Assembly: GCA_034521575.1 (NCBI GenBank)
Contig: JAXHMJ010000002.1
Span: 466,706-530,705 of the forward strand
DNA length: 64,000 bases
Source of the DNA: a candidate division KSB1 bacterium
Lineage (GTDB): Bacteria > Zhuqueibacterota > Zhuqueibacteria > Residuimicrobiales > Krinioviventaceae
Direction: 5' to 3'
Shown: positions 47,187 to 54,855 of the stretch, one piece after another
Numbering within the stretch: position 1 is the stretch's first letter
Layout: each line of letters opens with the position of its first letter
Made by a program: the position numbers and the translations under genes
The notes under the pieces: generated by a model
What the model saw: only the letters and a program-made list of their open reading frames with translations
The model's database searches: none
What the model was told of the DNA's origin: nothing

Positions 47187-47513
47187 CTATGAACGTAACA
47201 GTCGTTTTTCCAGTAAAGCTTGTAACTCGCGGCGTCCATCTAATATGCAATGAATATACATTTTTTCATCCATCACCTGATACAGGATTCGATACGGCTT
47301 GTAATGTATTTCGCGATATTCATATATTCCAATTCGTTCTAATTCCGGTGGGAAATGCCCCCTATTTGGCTGTTCACTCAAGCTTGCACATTTTTCCTCA
47401 ATATTCCTGTAGACATATTCTGCCTTTTCCAAGGAATCCGAATGTGATATATAATCATAGATTTCCAGTATATCTTGCTCGGCATCGGCAATAATATAAA
47501 CTTTATAGCTCAT
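47187..47513 (-). CDS. RelE/ParE-family toxin
   Basis: The 108-aa protein has the typical RelE/ParE fold: YIIADAEQDILEIYDYISH, EQPNRGHFPPELERIG, EIHYKPYRILYQVMDE and a C-terminal ILDGRRELQALLEKRL. It overlaps the antitoxin gene by 4 bases. ParE-type proteins target gyrase while RelE-type cut mRNA; I cannot separate the two. Confidence 0.9.
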   Translation of the reverse strand: MSYKVYIIADAEQDILEIYDYISHSDSLEKAEYVYRNIEEKCASLSEQPNRGHFPPELERIGIYEYREIHYKPYRILYQVMDEKMYIHCILDGRRELQALLEKRLLRS

Positions 47514-47794
47514 TCAGCCTGTCGTTCGTCAATTTTTTGTCTGATATCCTCGAAAGCTTTCGCTGCAGGTTTATATTTATCTTCATTTAAACTTTTATTG
47601 CTTATTGCCAATATTTTTAGCAAGGCAAGGCTTTCTTGTAATTGCTCGTACGAACGAACATCCTGCAGAATAACTTTAGCTTCACCATTCTGGGTGATGA
47701 TCATGGTTTTTTTATTATCAAATACATCTCGCACTACTTTGGATGCATGAGCTTTAAAATAACTGATGGGTTTTACTGCTTCGCTATATTTCAT
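47510..47794 (-). CDS. Phd/YefM-family antitoxin
   Basis: The 94-aa protein starts with the Phd/YefM DNA-binding region (VKPISYFKAHASKVVRDVFDNKK, ITQNGEAKVILQDVRSYE) and ends in a toxin-binding helical tail. It precedes the toxin in a two-gene operon. About 350 bp upstream (47795-48149) holds no gene I can support. Confidence 0.9.
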   Translation of the reverse strand: MKYSEAVKPISYFKAHASKVVRDVFDNKKTMIITQNGEAKVILQDVRSYEQLQESLALLKILAISNKSLNEDKYKPAAKAFEDIRQKIDERQAE

Positions 47795-48149
47795 ATTATT
47801 AATCTCCTTTTAAATTGACCACAATATAGCCTGTTTTAGGGTCTTTTGCAAGAAGTTTTATTATCCAAAATTGTTTGGTTGTAAATTATTTTAAACCTGA
47901 TTCATCGAGATTCCATGATTCATTTGCTTATTATACCAACAGGCATAATTTGGATTTTACGGGTTGTAGTAAAAATTCAAACAAAAGTGAAAATATTGAA
48001 TAAAAAATTACTTGCCATTCCTCATTGAAATCACTTTTTGGCTTCAAGACAATTTATTGCCTATAGAGCAACCCAAAGCAATCAATCCAGTTGCAAGTGC
48101 AATAATACCCAAATCATGAGAATGATAATTGTTCATAATTTACCTTTAA

Positions 48150-48494
48150 TTATAATGATGCGGATTTATTTTTCGAACCGGGAAGCGCCCCATGGTTTAA
48201 ACGATATTCATAGGTTTGTTCTTTTGCACATCTATTCACAATAGTGGTTTCTTCAACCGGGGCGCCCATCGTCCAATAGACCATTCCATCCTCATCAAAG
48301 TAGGTGATTGATTTGTGATAAAATTTGCCCTCGTATCCATATTTACGAATATGGTGGACGAGCGAGACAAAGAGGCGTTTGTCAACCCGGTCACAAACAA
48401 TGTATTCGTGAGGCCAGGTTTTTGCATAGGTCTTTGCGAATATCCAGAGAGACTCGTTTACAAATGCTTTGAGATCAGAGGGAAACCGCATCAT
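48150..48494 (-). CDS. Small conserved protein of defence-type cassette
   Basis: From the ATG at 48494 the product is 114 aa (RFPSDLKAFVNESLWIFAKT, CDRVDKRLFVSLVHHIRKYG, ITYFDEDGMVYWTMGAP, ETTIVNRCAKEQTYEYRLN). It has no signal peptide or membrane helix. I recall close relatives as hypothetical proteins scattered in accessory and restriction loci, but assign no function. The start overlaps the 3' end of the PD-(D/E)XK nuclease gene by 20 bases, so it is translated with it. Confidence 0.75.
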   Translation of the reverse strand: MMRFPSDLKAFVNESLWIFAKTYAKTWPHEYIVCDRVDKRLFVSLVHHIRKYGYEGKFYHKSITYFDEDGMVYWTMGAPVEETTIVNRCAKEQTYEYRLNHGALPGSKNKSASL

Positions 48495-49584
48495 TGTTCT
48501 CTTTTGTATCACTTGTAGGCAGTGGCGGCAGATGTGCCAGAACGCCGGCGATTTTTTTCAGGTCATCCGCCAGTGAACGTATCACGGCATCTTTTTCTTC
48601 TCCTATGGGAATCTCCAAAGCAATGGCAATGCCATGATCATAAACAGCTGTGAGATATCCCTCTTGTGCAGCCCAGGGTTCGACAAGTGCACGGACTTTT
48701 TGTCCACGACCAAAGTCTGTGTTATAAAAAAACAGCCAAACAGGGGATGTACCGTGAGTCTTCCAGAGACTGAAATCAATACCAAACCAGGCGCCGGCTC
48801 CGATGGAGTCTTGACATGGGAAACGAATATATCGTCCGATCCTGTCCCAGTTCGCCTGAGGATTAAGTCCCTTGATTAAAACTGAATTTTCACTCGCGGC
48901 CCTGTCAACGGCGGCTTGAACAATAACGCCGAGTTGCAGTACAAAAGCCGGAGTGCGCTGGTCCGAGACTGCCTCACGGGAAACCGGTGTGTACGCATCG
49001 GCATCGGCGGAATCACAGAGTGCACGAAGCTGCACAAGGTCTCCTCTTGCGCATGGATCATTCATGCAGTCATGTTCCAATACAGATAAAACCTTATTCC
49101 ATGAGGAGAGTGCGATTACGGTTCCGTTTGGCGTATCGGCAGAACACGGGATAATGGCGGTGCCGGCGCGGTTGGTTATAAAGATATTTTCAGCAGCAAG
49201 TCTATTCTTCAGCTCACGCCATAGTGTCTGCTCACGCATAGCAGGTGCGATGACGAAAAGTACGGTGGGCTGTTCATAAGAACCAAGTTGTTCAAGATAT
49301 GAAACCGGCTGATGGTCGGTTAATCCCGCCCAAAACTTGTTTTCTATAAAGACCCGTGGTTGATCCTCAGCGTATCCCCACATGTCGGGGCGAATATGAC
49401 CCTCCGTTTGCTGGGTTTTAAACCGCAAGTCAGGAAGATTCGGCGCAATGCTGCGTAAAAGCTTTATCATGCCGTAACGGGCAGACTCGCTTGATTTGAG
49501 GATATAAGCAAGAGCATCGGTTGCAACATCCTCATTTTCCCGCGAGAAACGTTTTTGGATAATGTGGCTAAATACGGTGTTCAT
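48475..49584 (-). CDS. PD-(D/E)XK nuclease family protein
   Basis: Starting at the ATG at 49584 the protein is 369 aa. The N-terminal half has the nuclease core: a conserved glutamate in FSRENEDVATDALAYIL, the catalytic aspartate in GHIRPDMWG and the E-x-K in RVFIENKFWAG. The C-terminal half (IGRYIRFPCQDSIGAGAWFGIDFSLWK) resembles a specificity or sensing domain. The frame stays open up to 49782 and an ATG there overlaps the DprA-like stop (TGATG), but those 66 residues look non-coding. It is the third gene of a four-gene cassette. Confidence 0.78.
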   Translation of the reverse strand: MNTVFSHIIQKRFSRENEDVATDALAYILKSSESARYGMIKLLRSIAPNLPDLRFKTQQTEGHIRPDMWGYAEDQPRVFIENKFWAGLTDHQPVSYLEQLGSYEQPTVLFVIAPAMREQTLWRELKNRLAAENIFITNRAGTAIIPCSADTPNGTVIALSSWNKVLSVLEHDCMNDPCARGDLVQLRALCDSADADAYTPVSREAVSDQRTPAFVLQLGVIVQAAVDRAASENSVLIKGLNPQANWDRIGRYIRFPCQDSIGAGAWFGIDFSLWKTHGTSPVWLFFYNTDFGRGQKVRALVEPWAAQEGYLTAVYDHGIAIALEIPIGEEKDAVIRSLADDLKKIAGVLAHLPPLPTSDTKENNDAVSL

Positions 49585-49778
49585 CGTTTGCTTTCTTTTT
49601 CGAATATGTCGTGCTGGTCTGCTGCAACAGCATGTGAATTCAGATTCGGCATAAATGCTTTTCGTGCAACCACGTGTTTGGTTGATCGTCCACTTTTTGT
49701 TAATCCGGCCTGATGGAAATAGCATCATTCCGCCGATGGTATATCGACGAGCGTAACCTGCCAAAAGGCTTGTTTGCA

Positions 49779-50888
49779 TCAAACTTGATTAAATAATTCT
49801 GGTTGTGCTGGAATAGAATCCTTTAAAAAATAATATGTTTTTCGTTTTGCTGATTTTGAATCAATAAATGATAAATTTGAGAGCAGTTTTTGAAGATTTT
49901 TCTGGTCAATTTCAATATCTAATCTTTCATTTATTGCCTTTGCTGTCAAATGACCTTTGGATAATATTTGTTTTAGTTTTTCTTCTATATTATTTTCAAT
50001 TGACTCAATGGGATTTCCAAATGTGTCTACCGGGATAGCGCCCTGTAAAATTAACATATTATTTGCATTTTTTTCATTTGGGTCTGGTTTACGAATAAAT
50101 ATTTTTCGACCTTTTTTTAAACCACTCATTACACCATTCCATGTGCCACCTTTAGTATCCGATTCCGCAACATAAATCGTTTTTGCAAGGCCATAAATAA
50201 AAGTATTTCTATTCATTGCCAGGCCAACGGACCATGGCGCTTTTGGATGATACGTGCTTAAAATTAACACATCACCATTGATTATTTTTTTATAGTATTT
50301 CTTAATACCGCTGCCAAATGTTAATATACCCTGGGGAAGAACAATAATACTGTGCCCATTAAACTCTAATGTTGCATCAAGAGCCATTTTATCAACACCT
50401 TTTGCAAAACCGCTAACCACTACTTTATAATTTTCTGCACATTGTTTTGCAATCGTTTTTGTAAACTCTAATGAAATTTCGGACGCTTTTCTCGAACCTA
50501 CTATAGCAATGGATTCTTCATTCAAGAGCTTTGTATTACCTTTTACATATAATAATGGGGGCGAAGCTTTTCTTTTCAAGTTTTGTTTCAGTGTTTCTGA
50601 ATAGTCTTTAGAGTTTATGGGAATGAGCTGGAAACCCTGTTCTAACAAGTTTTCAGCAAGGAAAGAATAGTTGGGCAGTTCTGACTTTACTTTTTGAATA
50701 TCAGCTATTTGATTATCAGAAAGACGAAATTTAGCTTTTAAATCTTTTTCATCTAAAGCAAAAAACTCTTGAAATGATAATTTTTTTGTAACAAGGATAT
50801 CTATGATTAGCTGGTTTATTTTTTCATTTCCCCATTTTGGAAGATGACTTAGAGCCATCCAATATGGATATTTGCTTTCTATATTCAT
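49779..50888 (-). CDS. DprA/Smf-like protein (SLOG-type Rossmann domain)
   Basis: The 369-aa protein has an N-terminal helical region (residues 1-90), then the DprA Rossmann core: PPLLYVKGNTKLL, SIAIVGSRKAS, VVSGFAKGVDKMALDATLE, SIIVLPQGI and GGTWNGVMSGLKKGR. A small C-terminal winged-helix-like part (KGHLTAKAINERLDIEIDQKNL) follows. Classical DprA loads RecA on incoming single strands. This copy differs by its operon: its ATG overlaps the stop of a RecQ-PRTase gene by 4 bases, which points to a shared role in a DNA-processing or defence system rather than in competence. Confidence 0.88.
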   Translation of the reverse strand: MNIESKYPYWMALSHLPKWGNEKINQLIIDILVTKKLSFQEFFALDEKDLKAKFRLSDNQIADIQKVKSELPNYSFLAENLLEQGFQLIPINSKDYSETLKQNLKRKASPPLLYVKGNTKLLNEESIAIVGSRKASEISLEFTKTIAKQCAENYKVVVSGFAKGVDKMALDATLEFNGHSIIVLPQGILTFGSGIKKYYKKIINGDVLILSTYHPKAPWSVGLAMNRNTFIYGLAKTIYVAESDTKGGTWNGVMSGLKKGRKIFIRKPDPNEKNANNMLILQGAIPVDTFGNPIESIENNIEEKLKQILSKGHLTAKAINERLDIEIDQKNLQKLLSNLSFIDSKSAKRKTYYFLKDSIPAQPELFNQV

Positions 50889-52900
50889 GCTATATCACCA
50901 CCGACTGTTTTTGCAATGACTAATGGCGCAACCAATGCTGCACCTGATGTTGTTAAATATTTTCCAATTTCTTTAATCGTTGCACCGCTATCAAAGATAT
51001 CATCAATGACCAATATTTTTTTACCATTCATATCATCAATGGATTCATAGGAAAAAGCATGATTTACGTTGTCCCGTTTGAGCACGGAATTCGTAAATAC
51101 CTTTTGTGGTTTTGTAGCTCGCGTTTTCTTTAAATTATGGGAAATGGGAATTTTTAGCACTTTGGATACTTTTTCTGCAAAATTTTTCACCAGATCACCT
51201 GACTCTGTTGGTGGAATATAAAGAATAAAATCGAATTTTTCACTACCAAATTTAAATCGAAAAGCCCGCAGCGTTTGTTTTAACAAGTGATCAGGAAAAT
51301 CACCCCCATTTTCGTATTTACAACGATGAATTGTTGAACCGATATTTGAAACACCATAATAGGAGGCTGCAACACCATTTATAATATTAGATGATTTGCT
51401 TTCAAACGGTAATTCGGGGAAATAAGAATTTCTAAATGAGTGTATCTTTGATCGCCAAAAATTGTTAATACTTACTTTATGTGTTATATTTCGATCGTTA
51501 TCACATTTTCCACACGTTACAACACTGTAATCACCTAAATACTTGCACAAATATTCCATCCTGCAAGTTCCTGAGCGAATATATTCGAACATTTGCTCAA
51601 GTTCATGAAACTTGAACTTTCGCAATTCTTCAAATGGTTTGGTGTCCAAATCAGGAGCGTTGAACTGATATTCATATTTATTCCTTTTGCTGTATAATAC
51701 TTTTCGGATAATCCTTTGATCCATCAAATCTGCTTTTATGACTCTGATTTGAGTTTGGGTCAGATTGGTTTTTCTCATCAAATCCCACTCGCCAAGCGGT
51801 TCTTCCTTTAAAGCATCAATAACACGTTGATATTTTTTTAATGATGGCCTGCTGTTTTTAATGAAATGTGTTGGAAGTTTCAAATCTTCAGGGCTATAAA
51901 GCAGAAATAATTGTGTTGGTTTCCCATCCCGACCAGCTCGTCCAATTTCCTGATAATAATGAATGAGTGATTGTGGAATTTGGGTGTGAATAATAAATCG
52001 AATATCCGGCTTATCAATACCCATGCCCAGAGCATTTGTAGAAACTACACATTTCCAACGATTTGATTGTAGCCCTTTTTCTATTTCATTTCTCGAAATA
52101 GCATCCAGGCCAGCATTATAGTTTATTGCTTCGATATGATTAAATTGTAACCAGGCGGAAAATGTTTCAGTTGTAACCCGAGTGCCCGTATAAATTAGCC
52201 CATTTCCTTTAACTTTCAACAGAAAATCAGCCAGCCAGACCATTTTTTCATCTTTATCATTTACAATAACAACATTTATCGAAAAATTATCACGTAACAA
52301 ATTTCCACGGATTAGAGTAACATTTTTACCCATTTGCTTCATTATGTCTTTCGCAACACGATTTGTAGCAGTAGCCGTGGTGGCTAATACAGGGAAATTT
52401 TGGGGTAATAAATTTACCAGATTTATGATTCTTCGAAATGCAGGACGGAAATCATGACCCCACACCGAAATACAATGTGCTTCATCAATAACGATTATTG
52501 ATATATCAAAACTGCGAACAGCATCAAGCCATTCCTGGTTGTCTTGTCTCTCAGGTGCGATGTAAAGGATTTTAAGTTGATTGCTTTTTGCTTTTGCTAA
52601 AATTCTATTATTATCTTCCGGCTTTTGCTCGCTGTTTATACATGCTGCTTTGATACCAATAGATTTTAAATAATTTACCTGATCTCGCATAAGAGCTATT
52701 AATGGTGAGAAAATGACAGTTAATCCTTTGAATTGGGTGGCGGGAAATTGATAGCATAATGATTTGCCATAACCTGTTTTTTCAATTAGCAACAATCGTT
52801 CACCATTTAAGATTCTTGAGATCGTAGCCCATTGATCATCATAAAATTTGTCAAAATTGAATATGCGTTTTAATCTACTTTCGGCTTCAGTTCTTGTCAT
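50885..52900 (-). CDS. RecQ-type helicase fused to a phosphoribosyltransferase domain
   Basis: The 671-aa protein opens with a RecQ helicase (about residues 1-350): Walker A EKTGYGKSLCYQFP, motif II VIDEAHCISVWGHDFRP, motif III ATTATAT and motif VI YYQEIGRAGRDGKP. The RecQ zinc-binding cysteines follow (GTCRMEYLCKYLGDYSVVTCGKCDN, near 450). Instead of the HRDC domain, residues about 500-670 form a type-I phosphoribosyltransferase with the PRPP loop ILVIDDIFDSGATIKEIG. It is the first gene of the cassette and overlaps the DprA-like gene by 4 bases. Confidence 0.9.
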   Translation of the reverse strand: MTRTEAESRLKRIFNFDKFYDDQWATISRILNGERLLLIEKTGYGKSLCYQFPATQFKGLTVIFSPLIALMRDQVNYLKSIGIKAACINSEQKPEDNNRILAKAKSNQLKILYIAPERQDNQEWLDAVRSFDISIIVIDEAHCISVWGHDFRPAFRRIINLVNLLPQNFPVLATTATATNRVAKDIMKQMGKNVTLIRGNLLRDNFSINVVIVNDKDEKMVWLADFLLKVKGNGLIYTGTRVTTETFSAWLQFNHIEAINYNAGLDAISRNEIEKGLQSNRWKCVVSTNALGMGIDKPDIRFIIHTQIPQSLIHYYQEIGRAGRDGKPTQLFLLYSPEDLKLPTHFIKNSRPSLKKYQRVIDALKEEPLGEWDLMRKTNLTQTQIRVIKADLMDQRIIRKVLYSKRNKYEYQFNAPDLDTKPFEELRKFKFHELEQMFEYIRSGTCRMEYLCKYLGDYSVVTCGKCDNDRNITHKVSINNFWRSKIHSFRNSYFPELPFESKSSNIINGVAASYYGVSNIGSTIHRCKYENGGDFPDHLLKQTLRAFRFKFGSEKFDFILYIPPTESGDLVKNFAEKVSKVLKIPISHNLKKTRATKPQKVFTNSVLKRDNVNHAFSYESIDDMNGKKILVIDDIFDSGATIKEIGKYLTTSGAALVAPLVIAKTVGGDIA

Positions 52901-53105
52901 TTTTGCTTCCGTGAGTTGATTTTTTTATGTTTTATAAGCAGGCTAACCCATAGCAAAAGTCACCTGGTTCCGGGTCAGTTACCATTTCCTTTATGCGTGA
53001 GTACCAACAGAACAAAGGGATTAGAGTCACTCGATTACCAGAGTTTACTTATATCCGAACCGTGATGCAGGTATTATAGGGCACTTTTTTGAACGAGATC
53101 AAAGA

Positions 53106-53387
53106 CTATACTGTTCGGCAAAGGATTATTCCAATAAAAGCTGATGATATCTGTAAAGAGAGGATCCAGGTATCCAAGGCTGTTCCCAAGGGTGCGTCCG
53201 ACCGAAAATCGAATGTGGTGTCCATCGTACTGCCGTTGTTCATTACGTTGATGGCCCGTTCTGTTTTCATTTCCGGCTCACTTTTACCCTGTATTGAGCC
53301 TGGAAAAAACTGCACGTGGTGATCATTATCTACAATAAAAGGTAAGCCAATTTTTGCAAAATCCTCCCATGATAAAAAATTGAACAT
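53106..53387 (-). CDS. Hypothetical protein fragment, doubtful
   Basis: A 93-aa frame (MFNFLSWEDFAKIGLPFIVDN, then SIQGKSEPEMKTERAINVMNN) has a protein-like composition in its first 75 residues but ends in unlikely sequence and matches no family I recognise. It lies in the 680-bp spacer between the RecQ-PRTase gene and dispersed repeat C; nothing else was found there. Confidence 0.3.
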   Translation of the reverse strand: MFNFLSWEDFAKIGLPFIVDNDHHVQFFPGSIQGKSEPEMKTERAINVMNNGSTMDTTFDFRSDAPLGTALDTWILSLQISSAFIGIILCRTV

Positions 53388-53578
53388 CAGGACTCCCCGT
53401 GATTCCCATGGACGCCCTGTTGAAAATAAGAAATTTGATTATGGTTTACAAGACATTTTTCAAATTATAAAGCAGGAGAAACGACCGGCAATCGGCAACC
53501 GCCTGCTGGCCCACACAGGACAATCAATTCGGTGACGTTACGTATATTTCGACCCTGCACTTGATTGCTTTTGCACCG

Positions 53579-53893
53579 GATTCGCGACTGAATTCCTGAA
53601 TGTTTAGCAGCGTCTTTGTCGTACAACTGCTTTTGTTGTGCTACGAATGGTTGGGGCAGGTGCTGGACTGGCAACCGGGATTTCCGCTCTTGCCCTGCAC
53701 GCTAGCATCGCGGATTGCTGCACTCCAAAAAACGATGGCGCCGGAACTTTTCAGAGCGGATGACAGGACGGGAAATACGAGCGGAACGCCGGGATGCTGG
53801 ATTGCGGTCAGGATGAAAAAACGGGCAGCGAACAAAACGAACGAGACGAGCTGAAAAATCGGAGAGGGGATGAGACGAATTTGAATCTCTGCC
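53579..53893 (+). repeat. Dispersed repeat, full copy (C)
   Basis: About 97 percent identical by eye to copy B over the block from the 5' flank GATTCGCG(G/A)CTGAATTCCTG to AAAACGGGCAGCGAACAAAACGAAC, in the same orientation. Ends in a sequence again related to a tRNA T-arm (GAATTTGAATCTCTGCC). B and C bracket 12.4 kb. Confidence 0.85.
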
Positions 53894-54041
53894 TGCGCTG
53901 CCTGGGTACTCACCACAGATCTTAAAAATTTGTACGTAAGGATTGAGCCAGTTTATACGTATAAAAGCACGCGTGCATGACGTATAAATGTGCTCGGGCA
54001 TGATGTATACTAGGCGGCGTTGATTGTAAAAATGTTCAGGG

Positions 54042-54114
54042 GTAGGGTGGGTTCATGATTTGGAAAAATTTATTAATAGGTAATGAAGCAAGGTGAGTCA
54101 TGAACCCACCCTAC
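54042..54114. repeat. 73-bp element with perfect 17-bp terminal inverted repeats
   Basis: The arms 54042-54058 (GTAGGGTGGGTTCATGA) and 54098-54114 are exact inverted copies around an AT-rich centre. The arrangement is REP/MITE-like. It lies between repeat C and the GIY-YIG gene. Confidence 0.85.
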
Positions 54115-54182
54115 TTAATTCGGAGCTCGACACAAGGATGGGAGGTCCGGCTATGGATTCCGGATTTTCTGTATTTCGGTCA

Positions 54183-54262
54183 TGGTGTGCGATGAAAACG
54201 GGCAGCGAATAAAACGAACTGAAAAATAAGACAGAGGATGAGGCAGGGTTTGAACCTGTGTC
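54183..54262 (+). repeat. Dispersed repeat, 3' part only (E)
   Basis: Matches the last 80 bp of copy B (AAACGGGCAGCGAA, GAACTGAAAAATAAGACAG, then GGCAGGGTTTGAACCTGTG). It leads into the tandem palindromes TCCGCCGGTTGGCGGA (54261-54276) and TCCGCCTACTGGCGGA (54281-54296). Confidence 0.75.
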
Positions 54263-54315
54263 CGCCGGTTGGCGGACAGGTCCGCCTACTGGCGGATATG
54301 ATCCCAACGAGCTAC
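54244..54315 (-). pseudogene. Degenerate tRNA-fMet copy (D arm, anticodon, T arm) with inserted palindromes
   Basis: In minus-strand reading, GTAGCTCGTTGGGATCATA matches the D arm and anticodon region of the intact tRNA-fMet at 54642, with the CAT anticodon kept. Two palindromes replace the variable region, and CAGGTTCAAACCCTGCC supplies a T-arm-like end. No acceptor stem forms. The stop codon of the GIY-YIG gene lies in the D-arm part. Confidence 0.55.
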
Positions 54316-54563
54316 TTGCGATTATTAATTAAATGCCTTATAAACTGTCTGCCTTTATAAGATTTTAATTGCTTTTCTCGTTTCATGGCCTCAGATTTCG
54401 TCAAGTATTCCTCAGTATATAAAATTTCCCATGGCCGGAATTTGATTGTCCATCCTTTTGTAGCCAATTTGTTATGAGATTTGAAGCGGGCTTGCAAATT
54501 TGAGGTGTAGCCAATATAGATTTTATCATACTTTGATGAGTATAAAGCATAGACAGTAAACAT
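54312..54563 (-). CDS. GIY-YIG nuclease family protein (UPF0213-like)
   Basis: The 83-aa protein is a stand-alone GIY-YIG domain: VYALYSSKYDKIYIGYTSNL with the catalytic arginine in LQARFKSHN, a glutamate in YTEEYLTKSEAMKREKQLKS, and the usual C-terminus GRQFIRHLI. Such small nucleases are widespread and often lie beside tRNA genes. Here the gene ends inside a tRNA-fMet-like remnant and starts about 80 bp downstream of an intact tRNA-fMet. Confidence 0.88.
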   Translation of the reverse strand: MFTVYALYSSKYDKIYIGYTSNLQARFKSHNKLATKGWTIKFRPWEILYTEEYLTKSEAMKREKQLKSYKGRQFIRHLINNRK

Positions 54564-54602
54564 ACATCCCCTGGAATTGATGTGAAAAAAGTATAGACCA
54601 AT

Positions 54603-54636
54603 AAAAAAGGAGATCCATTATCGAATCTCCTTTTTT
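54603..54636 (-). terminator. Rho-independent terminator of tRNA-fMet
   Basis: A 12-bp perfect stem (54603-54614 with 54625-54636; core GGAGAT) is flanked by A and T runs, so it can work in both directions. It lies 6 bases after the tRNA 3' end. Confidence 0.88.
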
Positions 54637-54641
54637 CCTAG

Positions 54642-54715
<74 letters not shown>

Positions 54716-54855
54716 TCATTGTGAGTATATAATATAAGAAAAATTTATTAAATGTCAAGGTATTTTTGGCCATATCCGGTGTAAAACTGTGATTTAATTT
54801 AAAAAATATTTTGATTTGTAGAAAATTTGAATACATTATAAAAAGGAGGTGCCGG

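Noticed and set aside
49585-49782. 66-codon N-terminal extension of the PD-(D/E)XK nuclease, coupled by TGATG to the DprA-like stop
   Set aside because: Overlap geometry is attractive but the extension is Cys/Arg-rich and not protein-like, and the conserved domain starts at the later ATG. Kept only as an alternative.
53600-54001. Several overlapping 70-100-codon frames around the repeats at 40.6-41.1 and 53.6-54.0 kb
   Set aside because: They recur only because the repeat DNA recurs, occur on both strands, and show no protein family character.
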